Of a stretch of DNA of 64,000 nucleotides, positions 24,546 through 39,000 are shown one piece after another. The stretch is taken from the NCBI GenBank assembly GCA_013396915.1, contig VWZL01002558.1, positions 683,021 through 747,020 of the forward strand, given 5' to 3'. This DNA is from Stercorarius parasiticus. Its lineage: Eukaryota; Chordata; Aves; Charadriiformes; Stercorariidae. The position numbers and the translations under genes are program-made. The notes below the pieces were generated by a model. It worked only from the letters and a program-made list of their open reading frames with translations. It did not search any database and had not been told where the DNA came from. The first letter of the stretch is position 1. Every line of letters starts with the position of its first letter.

Positions 24546-27500
24546 TATAGTCTCAACATTTTTTTAAAAACCTCACTAAACAAAGAGGACATATGTCGCT
24601 GATAAGCGCTGCACCTACCAAAGTAAACAAATAAATTACATTAAAGAGAAAGTTGAAACACGCCGTTTCAAGGCTGAATGCGAAGGGAGTAGCAGTAAGC
24701 ATCTCAACATATGGGAAGTTATGGGGAGGGGGAGGCAACACAGCTATTGATTTTTTTCTTCTCATCTGCTATATGATAGATGACAGATACTAATGCAGCA
24801 GCACTAGAGGTTACAGACAAATTACATTCATGCTTAAAGAGCCAGATCATTCAAAGATATTCCCATGTCTAATAACTATAGAAATGAAGGGGAACGCTAC
24901 TATTAAGGAAGCAGAATAACAGCAGTTTTACATATGATGGATTATTTCTCAGTCACTTCTCTTCACAGTAATCAAACGTTCTGCGGCAGTAATTATCTCA
25001 TGTAATCCTAGCCTTTCTGAACATGGGAAAAAACACAACAGTCTTACAATCAACAGGACTGTCTTATTTTCCTCACGTCATCAGGAGACCTCTAAAATCT
25101 GGAATCCCTTCAAAACTTTAACACCTGAACAGAGTTCCTCACGTAAACTTTGTAAGGAATGTTAGTGTAGTAATTGCAAATGCCTGCAATGGACCTCTAT
25201 TACCAAAACACAGACCATGTGTGAGAAGAAAGAGATTTACAAACACATTCAAAGGCTACAAAGGAAGACATGTAAATATTTAGTAGATTACCATATGGAA
25301 CATGACAGCTATAGGGAATTCCCAGTTTGATGGAAGGACAAATGAAAGGAGAAGACTTCAAAATTAATATTATCACTTCTGTTCTTAAGCAACCACAACG
25401 TGGATAAGAAAGAGCAAAAGTAAATTACCTTAATGCATGTAATAGGAGTTTGGGAAATTCCTTTCCCATTCTTTAAAAAGATGCTGCAGAGATAAGACTT
25501 TCAATTAACAGGAACAAAAAGTAAGCCACCGGTTTACATAGAAAATCTATATTTTGTCATCTGCGTATAAACATTTCCAGAAGCAGAAGATTAAGTCAGC
25601 AAGCTAAATGGAAAGACATAAAATATTTTGCCAGCATGACATTGTGAATAAATAACTAAAAGCCCAAAAAAGCAAAGAGACAACATGATGCCGGCCTATT
25701 CAGCCATAAAATTCATTTCCAATAACCACATTTCAGCATGCAGCTTAGATCATACGTAGCATTTTCCTGTCTGAGAGCATGCAAGATTGATTATTATGGG
25801 CTCAATTGTCCCATACACGGGCAAACAACATGTAAGGAATAATTAAATCAGCAAGATTCCCCCCACTGAGCCTCCTACACACACTTACACTCGGGCAAGG
25901 GAGAGGTGGGGACCCTCCCGAGAAACAAAAGCATGGGATTATGCGAGAAGCCTGAGACCATCTGCACAAAGTCATGTGGCCAGGGATTTCCTCTTCCCCT
26001 TGCTGTGTACAGGGCATCCTTTCCCACTTCCAGTCTGAGCTGCGGGGAGGGCAGCAGAGCCGGGCTTTAGTTCCCAGCTCAGGGACAAAAGGGAATCAGG
26101 GACCAGGGGTTTCCGAGGTCCTCTTTGCCCATACTTACTGCCTTCAAAGCTAAGCCACTTAAGGATGTAATCCTTAATACCCCAGTGTGCAGAAGCTCAT
26201 AATGTCTGGGTCATTGTGAAATTCTGCGTGCCCAGCCCCACTTGCACCCCCTCCCGTGTGCTGCTCTCCCCTGGGAGCAGAGCCGGCCGGGCACCGGCAC
26301 CCTGCTTCCATCCATCTCCCAGGCGCAGAAGTATGGGGCTCTTCCCTGCAACCACGAAGACTGCAGGAAAGACAAGACTTTCCCCACATGTATCCCACAG
26401 TTTAATGGGAATTAACAAGTGGAGCATCAGCATTTTCTGTTTCCTGTTTTCTCTCAACTAATTTGAGCTCCTTTCTCCTCGCCTGAGGTAGAGAGCTCAG
26501 ATCAGCGAAGAAAAAAAAAAATGTTCTTGACCTCAACAGGATATCTTGTTAGGGTATGGCAGCCTCAAGGACTCTTTCCTGGCATCTGAGAAAGGGGTTA
26601 CAATTAACGTTCCTGTTGGTTCACTTCTTCCATGAGGCCCAGAGGGGAATTCTATAGCATTTTTCCATATATAATGAAACATTAACTCTATTTGCCGTAA
26701 AAGCAACCCACAAAGCAATGCTTGGACGCTCTTTGACTTCAGTATCCCTAAGCAATTTGCAGAAGCAGATCTGTTTTTCCGAAGTGCTCTACTCTTTCTA
26801 AACAATACTCAGGCTTGCGTGAACAGTCTCCTCTGAAGCAGTGATTTCTGAGTCCTGCCTGCTCTCTCCCACCTTATCAAGCTGCCTTTCAGCTTCCTGA
26901 AATATTATTGCTAACATAATGGCATTACTAAGAGCCCAATCCAAGTCAACCGCAGATAATAGAAAGGCTCCCGCTGACTTCTGTGGGCTTTGGATCAGGC
27001 CGAAAGCAGTGAAAGTACCCAGAAGATGAAGTCACACAGATCTGCGTTTCATTTCAGTATGGTCCTTAAAAATACGCCTAACTTTAGGTACTGTATTCTT
27101 GACTTTATGCTGGGCTGGCAAGGTACGCTGAGCCAGCGCCTTAGAACATATCCCTTGTCTTGGCTTATGTTCAGGTTATTACATCTTTATTTTTCTGCAA
27201 ATTTGAGATACTAAAGTAGAAAAAATATAAATAAAATCAAGAAAAGATTCCTTTTACATAAAGCAAACTATTACCTTGTTCAACTGTGCTAAATACAGAA
27301 AAAGAACGCTTTGCCCACCTAACACGCTTGCTACATACTGAGTTCATCAACGCTGGCACTAGTTTTGCAATGTATGAGACAGTCTGCAACCTCTTCTTTT
27401 AGGCTGTACTTGTGAAATGCAAGATGACCCCCCAGGGCCATCCCCTGGAAATCCTTAACTCCTTTCTATTCATCAGAAATATTAGGCAGTCATTACCTTC

Positions 27501-28347
27501 CAGGTCCAATCAAACCTTGTTAAATATCCCCCAGTGATATATAAATTGGTCTCAACCTTCCAATGCAAGATTCATGTCTGGACCTAGATTTTGAACAATA
27601 TTCAAAAACTAGGAATGTCTGGATCTCAAAGCTTCACTTAATTGTGTCTGGAATAAATCAGATGTACGGTATAGTTTGCATTTCAGCTCTACTTTTTCAA
27701 AGTGGTTCCAATCTAATATTTTAATTTGGACAAATTGCTACTTTTAGTAATTAGAGATGCTTGAAACTTTTCAAAAATCATGTGTTTAATAAAATGCTTT
27801 TCTTGAAATGTGAAATTTTGGAAAAAAGTCCATGTAAAAATCTGCAACATGTTCTGCTGACTTAGCAGTTTTCAACAACAAACTACTAAAGTTGATAAGT
27901 ATGAAACTGATGCAGGAACAGATACATAAACACATGCAGAAGACCTCATTTTCAGTGCACTGGTCTGTATTTGCAAGGTTAAGATAAACTCTCAGTGCTC
28001 AACTTCCCTGACAGGCAGCAAGTCCTCTCCAGGGGGGACAGCTGTTAGGCCCACCAGCATCTGAAAAACTGAGTGAAATTACACCGATAGTGTGGTGACA
28101 GTACATTGCTTTTAATAAACCAGATTAACCCCAGTTACAGAGTTTGTAGCTGTTACAACAACCAAGCTAACACCTCTACACAAACCCGAAGTGAAAACTC
28201 AGCAGTGACCCTTGCAGAAACTGCAAACATTTTTGAGCTTGTTCTTTATTACTTTGTCAAGGTACGTGGAAATAAATGATTTAAACTATGAGCAACTCCA
28301 TTACTAGTAAGAGACAATGGTCAACTAACCAAGGGTCATGCCAGGTT

Positions 28348-28876
28348 TCACAGAATGGCTGAGGTTGGAAGGGACTTGTGGGGGTCACCCACTCCAACCC
28401 CCACTGCTCACACAGAGCCACCTAGAGCCAGTTGCCCAGGACTGTGTCCAGATGGGTTTTGAATATCTCCAAGATGGAAACTCCACAACCTCCCTGGGCA
28501 GCTAAGGTTGATAACTACCTGTGCCAGTGCTCGGTCACCCTCATAGCAAAAAAATGTTTCCTGATGTTCAGAGGGAACCTCCTGTGTTTCACAGTTTGCG
28601 TCCATTGCCTCTGGTCCTGTCACTGAAAAGAGCCTGTTTCCGCCTTCAGGTATTTATACACATTGATAAGATCCTCCTAAGCCTCCTCCAGGCCAAACAG
28701 TCCCAGCTCTCTCTGCCTTTCGTCACAGGAGAGGTGCTCCTGTCTCTTCATCACCCTTGTGGCCCTTCGTTGGACTCTGTCCAGTACGTCTCTCTCTCTC
28801 CTGTACCGGGGAGTCCAGAAGAAGACACAGTACTCCAGGTGTGGCCTCAACAGTGTTTAGGGACTGAAGAGCAGGA
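28348..28876 (-). repeat. CR1 LINE fragment, 5'-truncated, minus orientation
   Basis: On the plus strand this reads as the reverse complement of the CR1 3' part. It opens with TCACAGAATGGCTGAGGTTG and GAAGGGACTTGTGG, continues with TCCACAACCTCCCTGGGCAG, and ends with AGTACTCCAGGTGTGGCCTC. It contains the end of the reverse transcriptase reading frame in decayed form and the 3'UTR. It is about 530 bases long and ends without target-site duplication, as usual for CR1. The open frame 28521-29060 on the plus strand is antisense CR1 and not a gene. CR1 is the dominant avian LINE, which supports the taxonomic reading. Confidence 0.93.
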
Positions 28877-28889
28877 GGAGTGCTTGTTT

Positions 28890-28911
28890 GGGGTGGGGTG
28901 TTGGGTTGGGG
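28890..28911 (+). other. Canonical G-quadruplex motif beside a CR1 end
   Basis: Four G-runs (28890-28893, 28895-28898, 28903-28905, 28908-28911) are separated by loops of 1, 4 and 2 bases. The motif lies just outside the 5'-truncated edge of the CR1 fragment and is followed by a T-run and CTG units. Confidence 0.75.
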
Positions 28912-31900
28912 TTTTTTTGCTGCTGTTGCTTAAGAAAACTATTACTGCAGCAGCGGTCGGATTCGGAAGTACTGACAGAAAGACATGCAAGAGAAGGCGG
29001 AGGACCAGAAATTTGTCAAAGCTCCACGCAAATGTCTGCCAGAGTTTCTGGGATGGTTAGTCAAGAGTAGGAACAGAAACACATCTTCACGCTTTCTGGC
29101 AGCAGGAGCTGAGAAGCCCTTAAGCCAAATGCTTATCAGCCTTTGCTAGCCACAGGCTGACGGGAAAATGGAGATGCCCGCCAGCCCCTCGGTAGGAGCC
29201 TGACTGGAGCTTTCTCGCCAACAGCTGTGATACCAAGGAGAGAAGCCCAGTGTCACTACAAACCCAAGCTAGTAGATGTAGCTCACTGGCTTACTGATCC
29301 TTGGTGCCCTTTTTCATGCCTGCTTTCTACAGGTTTCTGTGGTGGACACCTGTTCATTAGGGACTGTGAAAGAAAGCAGTTTCCCTATCTGCATGCAGCA
29401 CATTATTCGGCAATAACAGGCAAAATGTCTTTTCGTCACTGACTCTTAAATATAAGAAGGTATGAATAAACACAAATGCATGCATGTGTATTTCCTAAAG
29501 ACAGGATTACAAATCAACCTTCATGCCCCTGAAGAACATTCTTCAAAGTAGTCTCTACAGAAGACTATCTCTTATTCTGCAAGTGCAGGCAGGGCATCGA
29601 ATTTGACCCCTCACAGTATGGAGCACTTTCCTCCTGCTTTGCACACCAGCATAAATGAATGTACGAGACAGAAGGTTCTTGAGAGATGCTCCCTGTTTAA
29701 ATCACTTTTTGTGCAAGAACGGAGTGGAAGCAGCAGATCTGGTCTTGCCTTCTGTCATTTATTCTTGTCGGTTGAGAAAATAAGAAACAGTTACAATCAA
29801 GCTTGTCTCAAGTATGACTGGGGCGGGAGACCAGCCTTTTCAAAATATTGGAAGCTGGGTTAAATAAGTGTCTGAGTTCAGAGCACAGACTCAGAGAATG
29901 GCATTGCTGGCAAGCATACAGTTTGTCCTAAGAAAACCATACCACGTTGTTTATTTGGGAAACAGAATTTCTGGCGACCCAAGAAGTACCATTTGCTAAC
30001 CAGGAAATAGAATTTCCCTGGAGAAAAGCATTGTGCGGCTCTTCTGCTATGGACAAATTTATAACTACTGCTTTCTCCTTTCTTTCTGTATTATTGCATT
30101 TCTCATACTATACCGAGCTTTCTGTAGGTATTCCTAGGAAGCCCATAAACAGCAACCTTCTTCCTGTACTCGGCTTGTACTGCTCAGCCATTGTACTGCT
30201 GTTTCCTCTCTACTCCCCCGGGGACTAGAAGCACCAGTTCCTTTCACTTTCCCTTATAATAGAAGTCTTGCTCAGTATTATTTTTACTGTTTTCTATTGT
30301 TATTTTCTACTCTATGAGGTGACGTAGCCATTTAGGATCCAAATGAGGTGACAGATGAAACAGTAACTTTATCTTGCAGGCTCCAGGTCAACAGCAGAAC
30401 TGAGGGCTAAGACAGCAAAAAGATTAATCCCTTCGCAGCAAAACTAAGTGCAAAACCTCATGGATTCGTGTTTGGCTGATGCTAAACCATGAGGCCGTAT
30501 GTAAGATTTTAATTTTAAATGGATATTAGGTTTTTCTTTAAAATAATAAAAAAAAAGACAGTTCTGTGGTGTTTTAAATCAATTTGGTTGTTAACACCTA
30601 CAAGTCTACCGGCATGACAAAGACCACCATAACGATGCCTGACCAGCATCTTTACATCAGGAACAACTCCAATGAAATCACTGCAATTATTCCAAAGCAA
30701 AGGAAGAAATGCTGGAGAAAAGGACAACCAGGCTGTCTCACTGTGTTTAATTCATCTGTTTCATATAGTTTCATCTCTTTCTCTGCTTCCTCTAGCATTA
30801 GCTGAAGGCTGAACCTGGAGTCCCGTGGAACACAGGGGAACGGAGAAACCTGCATTTCAAGAGCATGTGGAAGTTTTGCCTGACTTAAGTCAGTCAGTTA
30901 GGGAACAGTAGGTGGTGGTGGTGGGAATCTATCTCCTTCTAAAAAAATGGTCACGCCAGATTTTTTGAAGACAATGAAGGCTATGTGAAGTGATGGACTT
31001 TAAGGTCTTTTTTTGCTAGAGCATTCAGTTTTCAAGCTGTCTCTGTCCCTTTAGAAAAAGCAGTGTAAACTGACAAATGGGAAAACAAACCCAGAACATT
31101 CCACTTACAGAATATTAATCCAGCAGGAACTTCATGAACTGAACAAATTGAAACTGTGGCAACTCCCCCCTCGCCCCAAAAAAACCCACAACAGATGACA
31201 AAAGTATCAAAATTGTCTCATTTTCCCCACTAAAAATGCCTGAAACCAGATGGGGTTCCCCAAAGACATATGGTCTGGGCTCCTACTTATATTAAAGTAA
31301 AATTCAGACCTGCTCATTTTAATCCACTATAGCTAATCCTATTTGCTTCACCAAGCGTTAAAATAACTAGCATGGCTCTCCTTCCTCTGATGGTTCGATA
31401 GGTGGCATCTACTCTGCTTTCCCCTGCTTTAAGAATTCAACATAAGTAGTTCTTAAGAGTCGCAAGTCATTACTCTATAGGGTATATAACGTACACATTC
31501 TTCCTTCCACAGCTTCTGGGAAGGAAGTTCTCCATTTTGCTTTCTCATCTGAAGCTGTGCCTTAGGAGAGCACATCCCTAGGTTTTGGGGTTGTTTAGGG
31601 TGGGTTTTTTTGGAAAACTATGGAAGTTTTAGTTACACCACCAGCAGACAGAAGAGGAAACCTATACCTACAGTATCACAGGTCATTAATCAGTCCATAA
31701 AACTGTTGTCAAGACCTGGACTAAGTTCACAGATTGCTCAGTGTTCAAGTGTTCATAAAGTTTTCACCGAACATCTGTGGAGTGTGGGAGCGGGGAAGTC
31801 TAGAGCACAAGACAATTGATTTTGCCAAGATTAAGTTAAAAAGACCAAACAAACAAAAAACCAAACCCAAAACCCACTGGTGTTCAGACCATGCATCTTA

Positions 31901-32819
31901 GGGCCTCTCCTTTTAACTTACTTTAAAAAACATCTTGCGCCTGGCAAATTTTAAACTTTTTCCTCAACTCTGTCCCCAAATACTCATCACTGTCCTACTT
32001 GCTCCTTTTCTTCAGCAATAAATTCCTCTTTTGCCAGCATCGCATGGCTTCCAGGTATCATTTAGTTGTCTCCATATTTATCATCATTTGCTCTTTTCAT
32101 AAGGAGCGAGAGGCCAGGATATCTCCAGTGCCTACGCTCAGGGGTACAGGAACATTAGGTGTCTGCTGATTTCTCGCTTCTTCCCCCATATAACCGCATA
32201 TTTTGATAACCTTTCTGCATTCTCCTCTTGTAGCCACCACATTTAAAACATTTCAGTCAACAAACTAAAATAAATATATTGTTTATCCATTTTAAATATA
32301 ACTCAAAATTCCAAAATATAGAACTTGATACAATTAACAGCTTAACAAACCATGAAAAAGTCATGTGTAAACGTACACATGAAAGTGCCAAATTAAGAAT
32401 TTGCTAAAATTAGGTACAATCGTACAAATGTTTAAATAAGAATGATTTGGTGTTATGTGACTTACTGATACCCAAGAAGATAAGTATGATGACAGCTTCT
32501 CGGCTGCAAAACAAGATTTTTCATGATAAATAACCAAGGAGAACCATCCCAGCTCTAGGAAGACAGCTACCCAGCACAAAATAAATTTAACACGCTCACT
32601 ACTACCATACGTAGGTGACCCTTAGCATGGCAGCATAAGCCACTCCAAACCCTTCCCATGCTGATGAAGGCCTGTTTCCACACACGTACAGGATTTGAAC
32701 ACAGCAAAAGCCTGCAGTCAGAGACACCAGACGCTGGCCTGGCTTTCTCCTACCCCAAATCAGTTCACATTTAAAACTCTAGTTTACCACCAGGGAGGTA
32801 AGCGTGTTCGTTCACTCTG

Positions 32820-32843
32820 CCCTCCCTTCCCACTTCCCTCCCC
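32820..32843 (-). other. G-quadruplex motif, minus strand, five G-runs
   Basis: Five C-runs on the plus strand (32820-32822, 32824-32826, 32829-32831, 32836-32838, 32840-32843) are separated by loops of 1, 2, 4 and 1 bases, which makes a strong minus-strand quadruplex candidate. Confidence 0.75.
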
Positions 32844-34427
32844 AGGCCACACATGAAGGTAATGCGATTGCATAATAAGAATCAGATGAAATGCCATTTA
32901 CTGCTTTCACGCTCGTACAATAGCTACACTTGGTCAGGGGCCTCTTCGCACAGGCACTGCATGAGGCAGCAACCCCAAAACCCTCCTTTTCCAAGGCTGT
33001 TCCCCTCAGACGGCAGTTAGATGCACTAGCACTTAACTTTGAGGCATCTTATATCCACATGAAAAGAAGACTAATGCTTACTGTTGTCATTTTTCTGGAA
33101 CAGAATGAACCCCATTTTGAAAAGAGGAGGAGAGGTCCCACACAACCCCCAAGGGCAGGGTACAGTCTCTTTATGCCCATTCATACAGCCAGGGAAGTGA
33201 TGAATTCGTGGCGCCGCTACTTGCAATTTAACTGGGCATGAGTCACTTTGCAGATGAAAACAAGCATTTTCATATTGCAGCCAACTACTCGACTACAGAT
33301 GAGATACCTCAGCAGCAGAGGAAAGAACATTAAAGGGCTCCATATTGATACCCTAGGCACCAATTTCACTTACAGTGAAGCATGTACACTAGCATTTACA
33401 TGACAGTGATCCCGCCGGAGCCTAAGGAAATTAAAATATTGTTATTCCAAGTAAAAATTAACCAAAATTGCTGAACATAATAGCTGCCCTTCCTCCGTGT
33501 ACAGCTTCTGGAGCAAAGCATTTGAGCCGCAAGGACTGCAAATAGAGACTGTAAGCAAGGCCAGTCAGTGGCCGGGCACTGTGTTTGCTGGGAAGACGAG
33601 CACGTTCAGTGTGAAACATCAAACCAGCGGATGGAGGAGGCTGAAGAAATTCGAGGTCATCAAGGGGAACGGTTTTGTCCTGGCCCTAAGATAAATCAAG
33701 ACAGCACTGTCTCAGAAAAGTGATAGTTGAAAAGAGGACTGGGACGTTAAGGAAAAGCAGAAGATCAACCCTACTGCCTCCCACTGCTGGATTCCAGCTG
33801 CTTGCTAAAGGGGAGACTTTATATATTCACCATAAAGGAACACTGCTTCCTCAAAGAAATGCTTAATTCCTTAGGTCACCCTGCTTCCTAATGTAAACAA
33901 CCCGGATAACAAATGAGCACCAAAAGGCATGCCAGTATTTTACACAGGAAATGTTACCGAGATCAACTGCTGACTTTCATTTTTTAAAAACTAGCTTAAG
34001 GACTGATATCTGTTTGTTGGTCTGGCCTCCTGGGTCCTTGAATCCACTCGATTGTGTCCAAAGAAAAGTCTTTTAAGGACACTTTAAAGTATACTGGCAC
34101 ATACTTCACAACAGAAAGCTATTCTTTTGCTCTTCATCCCCATGACAGACAATCCCAGGAAGGTGCAACTCTTGAGATCTCTTGATCAGCTTCTCCTGTA
34201 ATCACAGTCAAGCAGCAAGGTAAAAAAGGAAACAGTAGCTATAAAATAATTTTTAACACTACTTTTAATTTTTTTTTTTCCATCAAGAGTTACATTGTAA
34301 GGAAGACTAGAGAAAACCTGCACAGATTCTCTCAGAAGGGAAGCGTTTATCCACTTAAATTTCTAAATCTGTCCTTTCTTTTTTGCTTTAATGCTTTTTT
34401 TCCTTCCAGAGAGCAAGGAGAAGAGAC

Positions 34428-34446
34428 AAAAAAAAAAAAAAAAAAA
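34428..34446. repeat. Poly(A) tract of 19 bases
   Basis: An uninterrupted run of 19 A, preceded by purine-rich GAGCAAGGAGAAGAGAC. No retroelement is recognised. Confidence 0.9.
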
Positions 34447-35999
34447 GCAAAGAAATAGAAGTGATATATCGTGATCCCAGCCAGCTTCCTGTCCTGGTTT
34501 GCATCAAGAGTGTCATGAAATGAAGAATGACATAATATGCAATAGTTCCCCCGGCTTTGAAAAACATATGTTAGGGTGGCGCATACACTCCAGAATACTG
34601 CAGCCAGAGTACACAACTGGAGCACTCAGAGTTTCCATTTATGAAAAACCTCAGAAAAGCATTTTAAGCACAAGTTTAACTTTTAACATATCTTTATCCT
34701 ACTGAGGCTTAACTGATGCTTACTCCCTTTAAAAAGCACTTCTTTTTTGATGAATTTTCTTTCACATTCCTAAAGGTGAAATCCCAGCTAGATCAAAATG
34801 AGCATGAGGTCGCTTACTGCGGAGCCAGGATTTCTCTCCCAGCTATGAATTTTCTTCAGAATAGCTTGGGACAAACTGTGTCCTCAGAGTCGCGAGAGCG
34901 TTAGACATATAGTACAAAACTTGTGCCCTTGCTGCAAACCTCTGCCTGCAGTCCCCGCGAGAGGGCTGGGCTGTGTGGGGAGGGCAAAAGCAGTGAGAAG
35001 TCCAAGGGACATTAGCCAAAGTCTGGAATTGCACAAATGAATGACAAGCATATTTTTGCCCACTTGCCTTGTAAGCTCCCCCGCCTTTCTTTTTCCCGTA
35101 ATCAAAAATTGTAAGGGAAGTTACATGCAAGTCCTTCAAGAGAAGAGCGCAGAGACTCCCAATATGACCTGGTCCCTCTCCCTCCTCCTCCCCATGCACT
35201 GGTCCAAGAACTTGGTTGGGGACCCAAATTTTGCAGAAACCAGTATAAATCAACAAATTTCACTTTTGACAAACTTTTTTTTTCTATTTTCTTCTTTTTA
35301 ACTGTTCTGACTAGCTGGTGCTGCTGTGGCTAGCACAGATGGGTTCTCCCCTTGTTTTTATCAGTGGCAATCTTGATGTGTTTTTCCTCACTGATGTCTG
35401 AGGAGGTGTAGGATCAGCAAAGGTGGTTGGACTATCACTTAGCAGTCCTAAACTGTAGAATCCCTTATTTTGATATGGATAAAATTAGTTCATGCGTTAT
35501 TTACCGCATTATGCGGCCATTAACTGGAACTTGGAGGAGATGCAAACTGGGCAGGAACCAGGGAGAAGGGAGATGATAAGAGTGCTCCAGATGATGATTT
35601 TCACATAGCTGCAAAAGTGTCATGAAACTCAGCGCATGTGCACTGTATGAGGAGGGGGAGACTGAAGGGAGGTGATAGCTTTAAGTCCCTCTCCATCCTG
35701 CCCAATAAATCTGTGTCGGACAGATCCCCATAGGCCTGTATCTCATTTTCCCTTTTTGTAATTAGGCGACCAGCTGCAATTCCTTGGCCAGAGCCCAGCC
35801 AAGCTTCCCATGCTCCTACAAGCTTCTCCAACAAATAGCACTAAGAAGCAAAGAAACTGAACACAAAATTTAGCATGTGACAAACTCTTCCATGTGTGAC
35901 CTCTGTACCAGGCAACCTGTGAATCTACATCAGACTGACTTTCTGCATAAGGTCATGACAAGAAAAAAAATTAATCTCGACAGTCTACGAACTTTGTTT

Positions 36000-36021
36000 C
36001 CCACCCAGCCTTTCCCTTCCC
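36000..36021 (-). other. G-quadruplex motif, minus strand
   Basis: C-runs at 36000-36002, 36004-36006, 36014-36016 and 36019-36021 with loops of 1, 7 and 2 bases. It meets the canonical rule only just, because one loop is at the limit. Confidence 0.6.
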
Positions 36022-39000
36022 TTGTCTCTCCACACATCATCTCCCATTTCTGATCAATTTGAATGAATAAGAAGCACAAATTGCAAGATAAGTACACATC
36101 ACCTATAGCAGGGTAGCGCCTTGTTTAATTCCAATGAAGATGCAGCTAGTTAAATATTTACTGGAGGGAAGCATATTGCCCCAGATAACATTTCACAGAG
36201 CATGAGAACTTAATCCCAGGAGCAGAGAGAGACTAGTGTCAGAACTCACTTCCGTTCTGTATATCCAAGATAATGAAATATAGCCTCCCGCAGTGCTTCC
36301 CCTTCCTCTTTCTTCCAAGAAAAAGGTTACTCTCTCAGGAGTTTGCTAGCATGTTGTTTGCTAACATACTTCCATGTTGTCACTGGAAGGAGCAATGGCT
36401 TGAAAGAATCTGGAAGTGAAGAATAAATCTAAACTGTGCATGCCAATCTGCCACCGGTGAGCGTAGGAAACTTTAACTGCTGTCCCATGCATCTTCCATT
36501 TGCTGCTTCTACTATTTCCCCCGGAACATTCCCCTTAAAACAAAAATTATTAAAAAAAAAAATTAAATCAAAGATCCAAATGATTCCCCAGCAGGCACTG
36601 AATTTCTGTGCTATATGGGCACCTGAGGTGCAGGTTTGATTAAAGCCTGTGAGCTAAAGTTACCCTCAAAACTTGGCATCCTTTGAAGATTCTTCTTTCA
36701 GGGAAAAGGTAAGGAAGAAGTGCATAAGGGCTGCACAGGAGCAAAGACTGATCCATTTGGGTCCACCCTCTTTGGAAAGCAACAGTGGGGATGTGATGCT
36801 CTTAAATCCACTTTGATGCCTATTTCACAATAAGTCTGTAGAGTTTCCATAAGAAGCAGCATATTTCATCATCAGTCTAACTCTGAAAAAAACAGACAGT
36901 GCTGAAGTAGCTTCTTACCAGCACAGTAAGCTGGCAGTGCAAAGATGAACGGCTGAAATCATCACTCCCTCTGCTCTCATCCCAAGTCCCACATCCCCTT
37001 TTGTCACTCTATCTTTGATCACGTCTCCAATGTTTTCACCAGGGAGCGGAGCAACACTCAGTATTAAATCCAGGGCCTCTTCAAACCTAACCAGATGGGT
37101 AACAATGGATCATACTTTCAATGAATCTTGAGAGGACCATTCAAAGGAAATGAAAGGACAATGGAGAGAAAAAAAAAAAGTGTAATAAACAACCTTTGAT
37201 TCACCTTTCACGATAGTGATCAGACAGCACATTAGTTTCGTACAGGATACAAAGGGGGGGATCACGGTCCGCACCCCTGCAGACTGGCTTGACGCTCTGC
37301 TGTTGTGGGTATAGCCTCAGTAGCTTTAACTCATAAGTTAAAGAAAAAAAATAAAAGAAAGGACTGCTGGGAATGACAAGTCTCTCAAGATGGTGGGGAT
37401 CACATCAGGCTGCTACTAAATCAAGTGCATTTTAACACAGAGCATGCCATGACGTTTTGTTCTCCCCTGTAACAAGATATGGCAGATCACAGGTTAGCTG
37501 TAGACAGAAAATATTGGCAAAGGGTCTTTCTAGGCTTCTTGACAGATGCTTTAACCTCTCCCCAAAGCACAGCAGGATGGTGAAATTGTGTTGCTGTGTT
37601 CCCCTGGTAGGTGCCCACTCTGCGCTGGGGTGTGGGAGTGAGCGGGGACACGGGCAGGCTGGACCCTGGCAGCTTCTGGACCCCTTGAGTGCCAGGATGG
37701 GCAATGACCGCGTGGCAAAGCCCAGGCCTGCTGGAGCCCTCTCAGACATGCCAAGAGGGAAGGTCACCAAGGCAAACGAGCTGGAAGAAGGCAGATGGCC
37801 GGTGACAGGGGGCTACCCGACGCCACACTAAGGTCCTTTCACCACCCCCCCACGTGCACTGGTGGGGGTCCATGAGTGTGACTGTGCAGAGACAGCAGCT
37901 CCTGGTCTTTCTTGCAAACCCTTGACCCATTACACAGCTCTAGCCCCTGTAAAGCTGCACGCAGGCACAGCAGATAACGCAGCAGAAGACATTAACAAGA
38001 GCTGGCCCCTGGGGTGAGATTAGGCTCCACCTATGCCTTAGAGGATACCAGGGACCCATCCAAAATTGCCCTAAAGAAGTTAGCTGAGGACTTAGGTAAT
38101 CAATTTGGTTCGCTGCTCAGGGTGTCCTTTGCCCTCAGTTATTCATCACTGCCCTGCCTAATTCACCATAAAGGAATTCCTGAGGAACTGCCCTGCCGTT
38201 AGGAAGGCTCTGTTTATTCAAAGGAAAGACCGAAAAGCACCAGTACTTGAATGATTTCACTTGGCACAGACTGTTTAATTTAAGCAGATTTCTTTAGCAG
38301 AGCAGCAGCTTTGAGGGGAAAAAAAGAAAAACAAAGAAAAAAGGGAAAAAAAAAAAGAGAACAATTAAGATCAAGAATAATAAAGTTTCTTTTAACTAGC
38401 CACCAGAAAACAAGATCGGGAGCTAGGAGAGACCGTGTGCAGCAAGTGCTGTGAAAGAAAGCCCTGCTTTGCTGCGGACCCATCACTGTTCCTGCAGATG
38501 CTGCAGCCACAGGAACTGCTGCAAGTTCAATACTACTGGTCCCCTTCGGCTTTATACTTTATACCACGTTTCTGGAGTACAGGGGGTGACTGATGGAGAA
38601 ACTGGCTCCTGTCCATATCTTTTGATTAAACTTATGCTATTTTCCCTTATTTTCAAATTTTAAGATGGGGTCCTTCCAGTCACGAAATGTCTGAAATATA
38701 TTGGCTGATACTGGCAGAATATAAATTATTATTAAAACACATGCATTGGCACTCATATTGTCTTTTTAATGTATTCTAGAAGTATAATGATATTTCTCTT
38801 CCTCAACATTTTCTACCCCGTTTTATCCCCACCGCAAGCAACCACCGTACACATCAGAAATAGCAGCTGCTACAAGGCAGACAAACTGTTTATGCTTGCG
38901 AATGGTATCACGACTCAATATTTGCAGAGCCACGGTATAAGATGTTAAATCGAGCTTTCATTGCTCTATTTGAGTAATTTCTGTTTAACCTTTTTAGTCG

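Larger units (their letters stand above)
17893..28347. other. Intergenic or 5' intronic DNA, no coding gene seen
   Basis: Mostly AT-rich unique-looking sequence. It contains two MIR-like fragments (20190-20240, 24474-24545), a poly(A) tract (23206-23223), a TTTG tract (23944-23968) and a moderately GC-rich stretch near 22330-22790 whose open frames on both strands show no recognisable similarity. A consensus plus-strand donor (ACAG|GTAAGTG near 23099) has no convincing exon in front of it. The homeobox-site-rich stretches near 24290-24470 and 25690-25860 have the look of conserved non-coding sequence, but this cannot be tested without alignment. Confidence 0.6.

Noticed and set aside
28521..29060. 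179-codon plus-strand open frame
   Set aside because: It is antisense CR1 LINE sequence plus flank and not a gene.
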